Source: Asterella californica (taxonomy: Eukaryota; Streptophyta; Marchantiopsida; Marchantiales; Aytoniaceae). From it: a DNA stretch of 64,000 bases. Location of the stretch: NCBI GenBank assembly GCA_036924285.1, contig JAYKYS010000009.1:12400001-12464000 (forward strand), read 5' to 3'. How positions within the stretch are numbered: the stretch's first letter is position 1; each line of letters begins with the position of its first letter. Positions 23,511-34,218 of this stretch are shown piece by piece. A program made the position numbers and the translations under genes. A model generated the notes under the pieces. The model was not told the DNA's origin, did no database searches, and saw only the letters and a program-made list of their open reading frames with translations.

Positions 23511-24560
23511 TATTGCAGGCTCGTGGCTGACCCGTTGGTGGGGAACTATGCGTCAAGCTGCTGTCCAAGAAAGGGATGCACACGTTCGTATGTATGATGG
23601 AGTACTACCTTAAAGATTACCAAGAGCCACACCATGTAGTCACGATGAAGAATATCAGCGAGTCGATTGTCGCTGACGAGAAAGAGCTATTTATGTTACT
23701 TGGTGCTGCCGACACAAAGAATCGAGTGAAGTTAACGTACTTCAACATACTGCAGAGGACGCTTCTGTACAACAGGTACAAGAGCACACATCCGCTGTCA
23801 ACAACATTTTCACGCTGTCTGCGTGCAATGCTTTGTCTGGAAAATATATGCCATCTCCCAGGTGGCTTCTTCAACATGGTATACACAAGAGACGTGCGGA
23901 CGCACTCTGGAGTTCTCTTGTGAATCCTTGGGACGTCACTCTGAGGACGTGGATGAAATATTTTTTTCCAGGAAAAACCAGCGCTGCCCAAATTGCAGCC
24001 ACAGATACTACCAGTGCGCAGGAACCAAAGACGATGAAGACGAGACAGCACAAGTACCAGCTGAACCAGACATGCAATCTCGTGACGATGGTCCTCTGCC
24101 AGAGTACATACCGCTTGTCACTGCGCTGCTACGATCGACTGCCTCCGATAGATGCTTCCCAATTCCAGTTTGAGCTGCTGAGATATAGTTCGTTGTATGG
24201 CTTGTTCTCTGTGCTTATGCTTCATAGAGAAACATAGACGGTTTCCACATAAACTTTCAGCTATTTGTATATATGGTTACAGAGTATTGTTCCCTGCTGT
24301 TTTGTATGGTTTGGACTTGTTCCCTGTGTTTATGCTTCACAGAGAACCTTTGTATTGTCTACGAGCTGTTCGGAGTGAAGTAAAGTTGTCCATTTGAGGC
24401 ATTAATATTTGCGGAAACGAGTCTGTCATCGTCGTCCCGGTCACGTCTCATGTGGTCCTGTTCTTATGGTCGACATGTTTTGACTGAAGTTGGCGCTTTA
24501 AGGCAGGCTGGTTTTCACATTGTTGTGCTGGGTACGTCGCCGGTATTCAGTAAAGTTGCC
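23511..24560. other. Unrecognised region with moderate open frames
   Basis: Overlapping frames of 115-144 codons exist on both strands (23576..23923 and 23833..24237 plus; 23617..24051 minus). The plus frames read like degraded protein (KELFMLLGAADTKNR; CPNCSHRYYQC) but I cannot name a family. It may be an old pseudogene or chance. Confidence 0.25.
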
Positions 24561-25070
24561 GATTGAAACTCTCAGATTAAAACATTAAATCCATGTATCG
24601 AGCCGTGGAGCCGAGCATTAAATCGATGTACCGAGCCGTGGAATATCCAAGAATAAATATAGAACCACACGGCCCAGAAACATATCCAGGAGGCACGAAA
24701 GCAGCACGAGAGTGGCCACCGCAAGGAATTTGTAAAAAAATAAACCTTACAAACCACCACCACAAAACGAACTTCGACACAAGTGAATATACATGTTTGA
24801 TAAACATGCGTTAAATCATACACTAATGTCCTAATTGCACAAGACCGAAACTGTAAAGTACAGTGCAAAAATATTTAAGATCCATAAAATCTGCACTCAG
24901 CTTACCCGCATCATGGGTTCAGAAACTAGTGGGTCTTTTAGGATAATCTTGCAAAAACTTTCTTTCTTAATCTAGGTGCGATTACAACCCTAGACGATGA
25001 AATGAGAGAAATAACATCAATAGCTTGCTTATTTAATATCCATCTGAAATGAAAAGTGCAGCAAGCTGGA
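24561..25070. other. Start of AT-rich gene-free region
   Basis: Contains two imperfect tandem copies of ATTAAATCSATGTAYCGAGC around 24585..24650. Otherwise nothing recognised. Confidence 0.3.
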
Positions 25071-25074
25071 TTTA

Positions 25075-25106
25075 TTACCTAACTATAGTGAAGAAGAGTT
25101 AGGTAA
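25075..25106. repeat. AT-rich hairpin element, copy 2
   Basis: Arms TTACCTAACT and AGTTAGGTAA around a 12-nt loop, followed by an AATTAAATTAAA tail. Same core as copies at 27853..27904 and 28448..28503. Confidence 0.55.
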
Positions 25107-25430
25107 TAATTAAATTAAATTCTATATTAAATTAATGTGTTTTTTTAGTATGCTCTGCACTTTTAGTTTCTGCCGTGCGTGAGTCAACTCTCGTCTATTG
25201 TATAGATTTATATAAGGATCTGGTCTGCTTGCTGTTCTAGGTCCGGTTATCATTAATATTTAGATATAAATAATATCATTTGTTTATAATAATTTATTGT
25301 AAAATTTTTATATAACATTTACGTTTACTCCAATAAAAGAAAACGAGCAGAAATTCCTGAAAGGCGGTTAGAGCTGCTTATTATGTATATGAGCCTCGCT
25401 TCAATCTGAAGATAGAAGATGGCGGCCAGA

Positions 25431-25477
25431 TTCATTTATTATCTAAGCCTTTTGTGAAGAAGGGTTAAACATTAAAT
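25431..25477. repeat. AT-rich hairpin element, eroded copy 3
   Basis: TTATTATCTAAGCCTTTTGTG followed by AAGAAGGGTTAAACATTAAAT: recognisable as the same hairpin with several arm mismatches. Confidence 0.4.
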
Positions 25478-25607
25478 ATGTTAATTTGTAATATGCTAAT
25501 TTTATATATATGCTAATTTGTAATATACTAATTTTACAAGTCGTGTCATTTGTAGTCTCAACTGTGTTCCGGTCTGCAATTAACTTACGGGTTATGTTTC
25601 ACAAGGT

Positions 25608-26827
25608 TGTCCTGTTGCATGAGGGTCTGTATAGTGAAAGTTGGTAGCAAAAAGAAGTTTAGTTGTAAAAGAAGCTGCTGTTGGTAATTAGTTGTAAAAG
25701 AAGCTGCCCAAGAGCTTGTTAAGCTGGACAGGTGCTAAGCTAGTGCCAAGCTATACAAGCTGCCCCTTAGCTTATATTCCAAGGAACGACTAAGAAGCCA
25801 CGAAAGTACCAGATGGAAGCTCTTCTTGATTAGAGCAGGCACGTGTTTTCATTTATGCAAAATAAGGATATACGTCGATGTTTGCGTCGCTTCTAGATTC
25901 AGAAAGTGACAGATGAAGAAACTTTGTCGTTTTCCGCTGGTGACTCGAATTCATTATCTGATGACATAATCGCGTAGGTGTTCTTGAGTAGTATAATTTT
26001 GATTCTTTCGTCATTAGAAACAGAAGTGTATAGTGGACATAGCACATGAAAAGCTAACAAAGAAGATAAAAGTGAGTTTTATAAGTATGTGTACAAGTTT
26101 CTTTACTATATTAAACTGAAATAGGAGCCATCTCAATGAAAAAGACACCCACTTAGGAAGAAGAGGTCCTTGGATCAAATCCTTCTGCTCATGTTCTTAT
26201 CTCAGCGTGTTGATCTCCTGGATGGGAGTATATGTTGCGTGTGTGGCTCAGTCCTACACATTTAGGAGCGGGGGACTGATATCCTCCTTAAACGTGGGCT
26301 CCTTGGTCTAAGCCCGGCATGTAACCGAGATTATGAGTTAGGAGATGCTTGATACAGCTATGGGAGGGATGTAAGTCCTGTGGGGTGGTCTTGTAGCTGT
26401 ACGTTAAGTTGTAAAATCGTGACTTAGACACTCAATCTGTGCAAATAAGTTTTTCCAAGACCTAAGAACTTTATTCACGTCTCAAAATTTTACATCAAGG
26501 TCATCAACGATCAGAACCTTCCCCTCTATCTCTTACGCGCGCCTCCTTCTTTCTCAATCTAGTTCTCTGTAAAAACAATTGTCCTCCAAACTACCACCGC
26601 ACGTCGAGCCTCTTGCTAAGCAGCCCCTAGCTAAGCAACCCCTTGTTAAATAAAAATTTCTCAACCCTCGATGTCATCTTGATGCGACCCAGATTATGAG
26701 ATTTGGTGGATTCAAGAGATCAAATTTGAGTTCTGATTGTTGACAGCAATATATTTTCCTTTTGATCGATCTCATAATCAATCACAGTCAGGAGGTCCGT
26801 CCTCTCCAAGAAAGACTAACCGCGACA
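25608..26827 (+). mobile_element. Solo LTR, family B, with an internally inverted segment
   Basis: A 1220-bp segment starts TGTCCTGTTGCATG and ends CTAACCGCGACA. It corresponds to the reverse complements of 43203..45230 and 55834..57176. Flanks are AGGT (25604..25607) and AAGT (26828..26831), a 4-bp target duplication with one mismatch. The right end carries the hairpin AGGAGGTCCGTCCTCTCC beside AATCACAGTC. The stretch from about 26425 to 26703 is inverted relative to the other two copies. A tRNA-like module lies at about 26108..26175. No coding sequence. Confidence 0.8.
26108..26175 (+). other. tRNA-like (pol III promoter-like) module in LTR, copy 1
   Basis: GAGCCATCTCAATG... then ACCCACTTAGGAAGAAGAGG and TCCTTGGATCAAATCCTTC. 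The last part matches a B-box pattern (GGATCAAATCC) and the spacing resembles a tRNA. The better-preserved copy is at 44666..44731 (minus). Not a functional tRNA gene. Confidence 0.5.
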
Positions 26828-27852
26828 AAGTGGTATTGTCTTAACTACTGAATGTCATGTAATTAATTTCTGAGTCAAACACCTACACTGCGTATAGTAT
26901 ATTAATTCCAGTTATAGGTCTCACAACGTAGCAATGTAACCTTCAATTATTCTGTTTCACTGTCCCAAACTATTAAGTCAAATCTCTAGAATGAATACAG
27001 TATATTACGTCAAGGTGATCCGGAGTAATCAGCTAGTCAAACCCCAAGAATGGATATTATTATTAGTTCCAGATGACCCTGAGTTAGCATCAAGTAGAGT
27101 TTAGCAAATAGCTTCAAGAATGCATTGTATTAAGATAGTTTTTGATTTAGATATGTTATCGTTCATGTCAGAGAACTGTTTAGCAGACAAAACTCCTCTT
27201 GATGTCTAATCCATAGCACGAAGTATTTCCAGATGTTAGTTTACAGATTGCATAGTAAATAAGAACACAATATTTTATCTTGTACATGTTTCTTAACAAA
27301 GTGCAATAAACTTGTCCCCGAATTTCATTTGGGATGTGTATTAGGTAATGGGAGCTTCCTTCAGGTTTGGATGTTGCAACGATGACGTCTAGTGGCATAA
27401 CCAGAACAAGACTATGAGTAAAGTACACGCATCTAAAATATGAAAACGATAGGAAGAAATGAATTAAATTTCCCTTTTATTATCACTATGATTCGATCAA
27501 TCTTTCTTACGGAAGGATTTTATTTGAAGTATCGGGGAAGATAATTCAACCTAAGTCGGGTGAGGATCTATTCCCATGACCTGCAACTACATCTAAGATG
27601 TTCCGTCATGACAGTATCATTTCGATACAAACAAAAATATACATGCAACATGGGAACTCTTGCTCCCTTGTTGTTATCAGAAAAATACATAAATATTGTA
27701 TAGAAATTTATATTAGATTATATCAAAATATCTATAGGAACCCAGAGACGCATGAAGATCCAGACATAACCCATAAAGGGAGAGAAGGGGAACGCGCTTC
27801 TGACAATATAAATCTGAAAAGCTACAATCAAATATTCAAAATTAATGAAATA
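26828..27852. other. AT-rich, no gene seen
   Basis: Only short frames (27180..27428 minus, 27598..27891 plus) with no family signal. Confidence 0.4.
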
Positions 27853-27904
27853 TTTAATTTATTACCTAACCCTTCCCAGCGAAAAGGTTAGGTAACAAAT
27901 TAAA
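27853..27904. repeat. AT-rich hairpin element, copy 4
   Basis: TTTAATTTA-TTACCTAACCCTT and AAAAGGTTAGGTAA-CAAATTAAA form a long near-perfect inverted repeat. GTCTCCTCTATCAGAAGATGAAT follows within about 40 bp, comparable in position to the second hairpin plus TGAAT of copies 1 and 5. Confidence 0.6.
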
Positions 27905-28447
27905 CCTTGCATATTTGTCTCCTCTATCAGAAGATGAATAATTTCAAAGAAGTCAAGAATTAAGAAAGTTTGGCTTTAGTTTAATATAATATACTACCAA
28001 AGCGCACATCCGCCCCGGGGCCGGAAGACGCCAAGCGTGAAGGAAGGAGATAAATACAGGAACAGGATTCGTGAATCCTTGTATTATAAAACTAAAAAGT
28101 GAATTGTAAATTTAACAACGTATGTTTTATGGATCTGGTTAAATTTTCACGGCAGTTAAAGTACTGTTTTGAAAACAAACAAGATGAGATGCGCAACAAG
28201 TGACAATAAAAGATATAAATAGAAAATATAAATAGAAGACGTCTAAATAAAACTGGAGGCACGCGTCAACTATCACATGTACTTTATTACATGAGCTATT
28301 TACGTTTTGTCAAGAGCCAAGCAGCCTTAGAACCTTCCACATGTACACCGTAAAACACATAAACCATAAGTCAACTATATGAAAAGAACCACATCTTGCT
28401 ATAGATTAAACCGCATGGGACATAAAGTATTATTTAATTTAAGTATA

Positions 28448-28546
28448 CTTTTAATTTATGACCAAGCCTTTCTTTTTGGAAGGGTTTGGTCATAAATTAA
28501 AAGATATCTAAATTACCCCTCTTCCGAACTTGGAAGAGGGTGAATA
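28448..28546 (+). repeat. Two-hairpin element, copy 5
   Basis: First inverted repeat 28448..28503 (CTTTTAATTTATGACCAAGCC paired with its complement). Second hairpin 28517..28540, CCCTCTTCC-gaactt-GGAAGAGGG, directly followed by TGAATATA. The layout equals copy 1 but the second stem differs completely while pairing is kept. Confidence 0.65.
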
Positions 28547-28559
28547 TACATGAATGAGG

Positions 28560-30308
28560 CTGCGGGTGACCCGAAGTCTTCATTTCTCAGTCTCGACTCA
28601 CCAGAGTCATTTTTACGTGTGGTCCGCCTTCTACTAGAAATGTAATGAGTTTTTAATATGAAACTATGTACAAGTAAAAATAATAACAATAAATCAAAAA
28701 TAAAAAGTATTTTCCATTGATACCAAGTAGTGGCTCAGAGTACTTGTGACGTACACAATAACTGATAATTTGTCTATTATTTTTTAGGTTTTTTATCAGT
28801 TCCCTCTCAAAGAATCTCACGTAAGATCAGTTCGTTCTTAAGTCCTTTATATATGGGAAAAAGTGGTTTAACAACAGATCGAAGGATGGACATGAGATAT
28901 TTTTATAATATAATTGAAAATATATTGGTATGGTATTTCGAGTCATATTATGGTATGACAGGTTGACTTGTGGGTCACAATTTCACTTGACCTGATTTTT
29001 ACCGAATGCAGTAGTCGATGAATTAGATAGCTGGGGGCATGACTACCCGACTAATTAGACGAACAGAGATATTAGATGATGAGTACTGAATATTTAAAAG
29101 TCTTCGATGGTTTTATTTATCATATCTATCTTCATAGAGAATTGAATTCAAAACTATTTTAAATATATTATTTAGATATCCAGTCTTAAAGTGTTGAGAG
29201 AGAAGTATCAAGAACCCCGGAGTCCTTTTCATTTGCGCATCAATAATTTTACTAATTATAGAAACATGAGAGTCATTATTTATGACGAGGGCACTTGCAA
29301 TCTTGATAGACAGAGAATTTAATGCGGCAACGAAATTAAAGGGAGGCGTTTCAACCAAAGAAAAGTACTCTAGTCACTGTGGTCATCTATATCTCGTGGC
29401 CTAAGTTAGCGTAGTCGAGGTTTCGTGCAGTTTGGAAGAGAACTTTAGAAAGGCGAGAAATAAAATGAGTACGCCGAAACTTCGAATTCTCGGATAACTA
29501 TGAGAGAGTCGTGCTTTGAAATTTGAAACTTTTTCTTTACCTGCAATAAAAGAATGATTCGAGATAAATTGAATTACAAGTTGAAACTTTTAGAACTATC
29601 CAAGTTTTCATTTTACGAATGGTTTTGTTGAATCACTAGATAATTCTAAACCAAATTCTATTACTAATAACCATAACTAAAGCCGGAATTTCATTATCAA
29701 AATTCGTATAGTAACAAAAATAAATTAGCACCTCGAAGATAATTAAACTTTCTGCAAAGTCTTCCGTCTATCGTCTGGAGTGATCAAATCAGGTCATATT
29801 CTAAATAAGACACTGAACTTCGATAAAAGATATTTGGTATCACTAGTTTCCAGTATAGAGTGGAAAGCGCTTAAATTCTGGAGGTATGTACTTTGCCTTG
29901 CGTCATTAATATCTAATAAGATAGTATACTAGGATGTTTTCTTCAATTCTAGCGTGATAGATATTTCTTTTCTTGTAAGATAGAGTTCCAAGGTTCCATC
30001 ATAGCATGGTTTTGGGAGAAAACATTTTATACTTTGTTGATTACACTAGCGAGTCTAGAGCTATTTTAATATTTTATTTTGTTCTAAAGTTTAAATTAAA
30101 AAAATAAATTAAAAAACAATACTCACTTTTTATATAAACTTTTATTTTAAATTTATTTGGAAATTAAAAATGATTTTTTCAGATTCTTTTAAATTATTTT
30201 ATTTTTCTTGCATATGTTTATAACAAAGATGGTTAGTGAACCCACAGGGCTTGGAACACAAGTCATGTCGTGTTTGGTGATTTCGGAGTGAAATCGTGAA
30301 ACCAACAT
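28560..30308. other. AT-rich, no gene seen
   Basis: About 1.7 kb without credible frames. A single 81-codon minus frame (29113..29358) shows no domain. Confidence 0.4.
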
Positions 30309-30324
30309 CAGGAATGTTCTTTCT

Positions 30325-30487
30325 CTTTTTGTTTGGTTTTGTTTCTAGACCTCTTCGCGTTGTGAGGCTTTCTGCAGCAGTATGCTACTGCCCTTGCACA
30401 GCATGAGTCCCCTCGCGAGGGGGACTCGACTCCACGACGCCCGAGCTACAGGTGGATGGGGTAGCCAACAAGCTATTGCTTGTTGGC
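30325..30487 (-). mobile_element. Small structured retroposon (SINE-like)
   Basis: A 163-bp insert lies between CAGGAATGTTCTTTCT (30309..30324) and CAGGAATGCTCTTTCT (30488..30503), a 16-bp direct repeat with one mismatch, as made by LINE-type integration. On the minus strand it begins with a perfect hairpin GCCAACAAGC-aata-GCTTGTTGGC, then GGAGTCGAGTCC (B-box-like), a GC-rich hairpin GAGTCCCCCTCGCGAGGGGA, a smaller hairpin at 30350..30367, and ends A-rich (AAACAAAACCAAACAAAAAG). It is strikingly GC-rich in AT-rich surroundings. I do not recognise the family. Confidence 0.75.
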
Positions 30488-30503
30488 CAGGAATGCTCTT
30501 TCT

Positions 30504-30836
30504 AACACAAGACAAGCTACTGTACTTTGTGATCAGATTCCACCGACAATAAACATCCCCAACGGCCTTGTACAGTGAATTTCGTTTTCTCTTATCAGAA
30601 AACGTGTAAACGTTATAAAAATATCTTATAATAAAATATTATGAAAAATTAAATAAATTCTTAAGTGATATATGTTAACTCGTCTCCGAGTAGCTAACTC
30701 AGCAGGATATAACCCATAAGTGGAGTCCGGACTGATGCGTTGCTGGGAGGATGAGACCGATAACCTAATTCTCAGAGGATAAGACAGAGACTCAAATTTT
30801 CAGATTGCTCCGTTTTACGGAGACATTAATATAACG
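30504..30836. other. AT-rich, no gene seen
   Basis: Nothing recognised. Confidence 0.4.
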
Positions 30837-30900
30837 CAAGAAGGGTTAGAACATATATTAAACCCCATGTACACTTCAAAGTGTACATGGGGTGAATAAG
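30837..30900 (+). repeat. Hairpin element, partial copy 6
   Basis: AAGAAGGGTTAGAACATATATTAAA (half of the first inverted repeat) is followed by a perfect 14-bp hairpin, CCCCATGTACACTT-ca-AAGTGTACATGGGG (30863..30892), then TGAATAAG. The second stem again differs in sequence but keeps full pairing and the TGAATA follow-on. Confidence 0.6.
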
Positions 30901-31489
30901 CAGTATTGCTACTTGTTAACTATAATAAGGTAATGTACATAATTTTAAATAACTATAATAAGGTAATATACACAATTTTAAACAGCTAGATGAACAGAAT
31001 GTCGAAATCTAAAAATTTAAGAATGGTTAGAATCGTGGTATATTTGAAAGATTCAGAAAGAACAATGAATGAAATGTAAAAAGAGTTGAATTTTTGAAGA
31101 TTAATAGGAAAGATAGGTTTATTGAATTTCTTTTTTTTTCAATCTTGGATATCAAATTCTATTCGGTAATAAATATTTGAAAAAAATGCCGAATCTGACC
31201 TCGAGATACGGTAATAATGGGATTAAAAACATCATCGTATCCCTAGTCTAAGAGTGAGTTGTTAATTTACTCTAACAGAGAGGTTATATCATATAACTTT
31301 TCTGTAATATAAGTTAGAGTATATAATAATTACAAGGATATCATACTCAGTCTCATGTAGTAGAAGGGACAGAACTTGGGAGTAGTAAGGAAAATAATAT
31401 TCTGAAACTAGAGATTATCTTTAACAATCTCATGGTGATTCATGCGGGCATGATGGACCAGTTAAACCCTAAAGCCTCGAGAAACAGTC

Positions 31490-31640
31490 CTGGTAACCAG
31501 CAAGACAGCGTTTTGCGTTTTCACTGTGTGTAAACACAGAAATCTAACCATTAAACCTGTTATGCTTTGTTTAGAAAACTTTCTTGCAAAAATAGAATTT
31601 ATCAAGTAAGAAATTAAATCAAAGTTCTCTAAAACTTGGA
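31490..31640 (+). repeat. Diverged dispersed repeat (copy 3, partial)
   Basis: CCTGGTAACC.AGCAAGAC...TTTTGCGTTTTC followed by AT-rich sequence resembles the left half of 8050..8312 and 31800..32065. Confidence 0.4.
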
Positions 31641-31799
31641 CATTCTATAATTCGCTTCAAATCAAACGGTTGAGTATTGATTTAGAATGGTCCGACGAAG
31701 GTTTTGTGGTTACTTGGAACAAAATAGAATATTGTTTCTACCCTAAGGTAAATAAGAGGACAAAGGAATATTCTTGTGGGGGTTAAAGCAAGAGTTTCA

Positions 31800-32065
31800 C
31801 TACGAGTGCTCCGGTTGGCCCAGAAGACATAATTTTGCGTGTTTGTTTTCACAGAACTGGGAAATTTAATCTTTCTACAAAAAATAGTTTCGATAATTAC
31901 ATCTTCATCTTAATTTAGAATCTGTAAAATAAAAAATCAATTTAAAACTATTCACTAGCTTTAGGAGTTATGATTCATCTCGAGAAAAACTACTGATTAT
32001 TAAGAGAGAAATGTTAAGATGCAAATTTCGAGATTTCTTGGAGCAAAAGGAAATCTTCTTTTCGG
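31800..32065 (+). repeat. Diverged dispersed repeat (copy 2)
   Basis: Collinear with 8050..8312, including TATTCACTAGCTT, GATTCATCTCGAG and GAAATGTTAAGATG. Its presence in both AT-rich zones suggests they share one repeat population. Confidence 0.6.
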
Positions 32066-32781
32066 AATCAGAAAACAATGGGAGGAAAAAGAATATTCTC
32101 ACTACGATATCCGCCGAATTTATTGCGGCATAGTGACAGAAATCTGGAGCTAGCTTCGATCCAGGGCGAGCTACTACTAGCTGAAGAGGCCACCTCGTGA
32201 CGGGCAGAAATACCCACCTACAGTTCGAATTCATGCTGATGTTTTATCAGGGATGCCGAAGCTAGATAGCCCACGAGTGTCCGAACGAACTTATCTAAGC
32301 TAAATCGGCAGCTCATCACAGACTAGAGAGCTAGCATTGAATATCAGTGTGATGTTACGACTTGAAACTTGTTCCAGCAGATGGATCTATGCAAATACGA
32401 ACGTAGATCGATCTAGAAACTTCCGGGGCTGTCGTCGACGGGCCGGGGGGACGTTCCGAGCCAAAGAAAGTCGCGCTACGTATGTGCACGTTCTAATTCG
32501 TGATCTAATGACGTTAATCGGTCGATTGATGCTTGCAATTTAATTAAGCTTCTTCTACTCTAAACCTTTAAGTCCGATTGTCAACTGCGACTCGACCTTC
32601 ATCTCTAACTAACTACATATTGCCACAATGAAACCGACCGGATCAAGACCCTCTATGAATGGGGCTCCCTGGGAACGTTAACGTTGTGAACAGACAAGGG
32701 AGAACCGACTTCGAGACCTGAGATTCCAAAGATCGAGAGAATCTCTGGCAACAAGACTCGGGCAGTCCTGTGAATCATGAA
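32066..32781. other. Intergenic, no gene seen
   Basis: Separates the AT-rich zone from the first uclacyanin gene and should include its 3' UTR. No other feature seen. Confidence 0.4.
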
Positions 32782-34218
32782 CTAAAAGAAAAGAGCGGCG
32801 CAGCCAGCGACGAGAAGAGAGATCACCATGGCAGCGCCACATTGGAGCGTTGAGGCAGCGTTAGTATTCAGTGGAGGCGCTGGTCCGGGAGCTGGTGAAA
32901 AAGCGACGGCAACAGAATCCATGAGCGGAGCAGAAGCGGGAGGAAGTGCAGGAGCCCTTGCAATTGCGGGGGCGAGAGCCTTCGCGGGAGCAGGGCCAGG
33001 AGTGGTGGATGGCGTTACTGCCATGCGCCGAGGAGGAGGAGGAGCACGAAGAGCCGAAGGAGCCGAAGGAGCCTCAGATGGGCTGCTGCTAGTCGGGATT
33101 TCAACAATTGGCCAGCTCCGAGGAGGAGACGGAGTAGGCTTCCAACTAGGAGGATCAGGAGATGGACTGGGCTTCCAGCTTGTAGGAGGAGGAGGACGAG
33201 AACTTTGCTTCCAGCTCGGTGGAGGTGGAGATGGGTCTGAGTTCCAGCTTCTTGGAGGAGGAGGAGACGAACTTGGCTTCCAGCTCGGGGGAGGAGATGC
33301 AGTTGATTTCCAAGCGGCGGGGGGTGGAGGAGGTGGTGGTGGTGGTGGAGGTGGAGATCGAGCTGGTGGAGGAGGGGGTGAACGATCTGGAGGTGGAGGT
33401 GATGGAGGGGGAGGAGGTAACGGTATAACATTCTCCTCAACCATTATGCTCATTGTCATTGCTGCGTGGCAATGACCGATGACTCCACATATGAATCCAT
33501 AATAGCCCGGTCTGATAAGACTAATCTTCGCGTTCGACATCTCGTACATAGCAATCGGCTTGCTGACGTCGCAGTTTTGCAGGTCGCTTTGAGTGACCTC
33601 GAACACATTGTGAAGAAGGACATCGTAGTTGAAAACTGCAACACCACAATTTTGTTAGCATGCGCACGCAGGACATGCATGACAACGTGATAGTGAACTA
33701 AGCTTCGCAGGTGGGGAAAATTCCCCTAGAGTAGTTCTAAAGCACGACAATGTATCCTCAAAGCATTGCAAATTATCAGAACCACAGGCGAGATGACATC
33801 CACAGATGTGCCAACCTCCAGCTGCTAACTGCAAGAGCTTAACAGTCCATGAAAAAGTTCAAAACAGAGTAATTTCGTATCTGTTTTGAACTTGTACAGT
33901 GCTCGAATCTATTCGAGTTCTATACTGCTCTCGGACCTTCCTGCTGCAGCTGGTTGAGTTGAACCGGGATTAATATTAAGTTACTGTCCTCATGCTGATC
34001 ATGATGCTCCTCGACGTGAGAGAGAAGAACTCGAACCCTCAGATGCAGTGCAAGAAATACATACCAAGTTCGTCCCCGACTTTGAATGTGTGTGCCCTAG
34101 ACCAGGTGTCGTAGGTGTTCCCTTCAGGGGGGAACGTCCATCCTGTTCCATCTCCAACGGTGTAAGTGGTTGCTTGTACACTGACCGCTAATGCAGCTAG
34201 AACCAGTAGAGTAATCAT
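32782..34218 (-). CDS. Uclacyanin-like phytocyanin with Pro-rich stalk
   Basis: Two exons, 34065..34218 and 32782..33635, encode 335 residues; the intron (33636..34064, GTATGT...GCAG) splits a Val codon after VGDEL. A signal peptide (residues 1-16, ending VQA) precedes a plastocyanin-like copper domain (about 17-120). Type 1 copper ligands are visible as H60, C101, H106 and M111 (FICGVIGHCHAAM), with C73 and C107 placed for the family disulfide. Axial Met defines the uclacyanin class. A long stalk follows, rich in Pro/Ser with repeated Ser-Trp-Lys-Pro blocks, typical of arabinogalactan/extensin-like glycosylation. The C-terminus is a hydrophobic tail ending CAALFF, as in GPI-anchored proteins. 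Such proteins sit on the outer plasma membrane; their redox role is uncertain. Frames on the opposite strand are artefacts of the Pro-rich coding sequence. Confidence 0.92.

Noticed and set aside
24561..32781. Integrated large DNA virus segment
   Set aside because: Hairpins and AT-richness recall such viruses, but no viral protein can be recognised, so I do not call it.
32828..33475. 215-codon plus-strand Gly-rich ORF
   Set aside because: It is the reverse complement of the Pro-rich uclacyanin stalk; Gly runs mirror Pro codons and there is no independent evidence.
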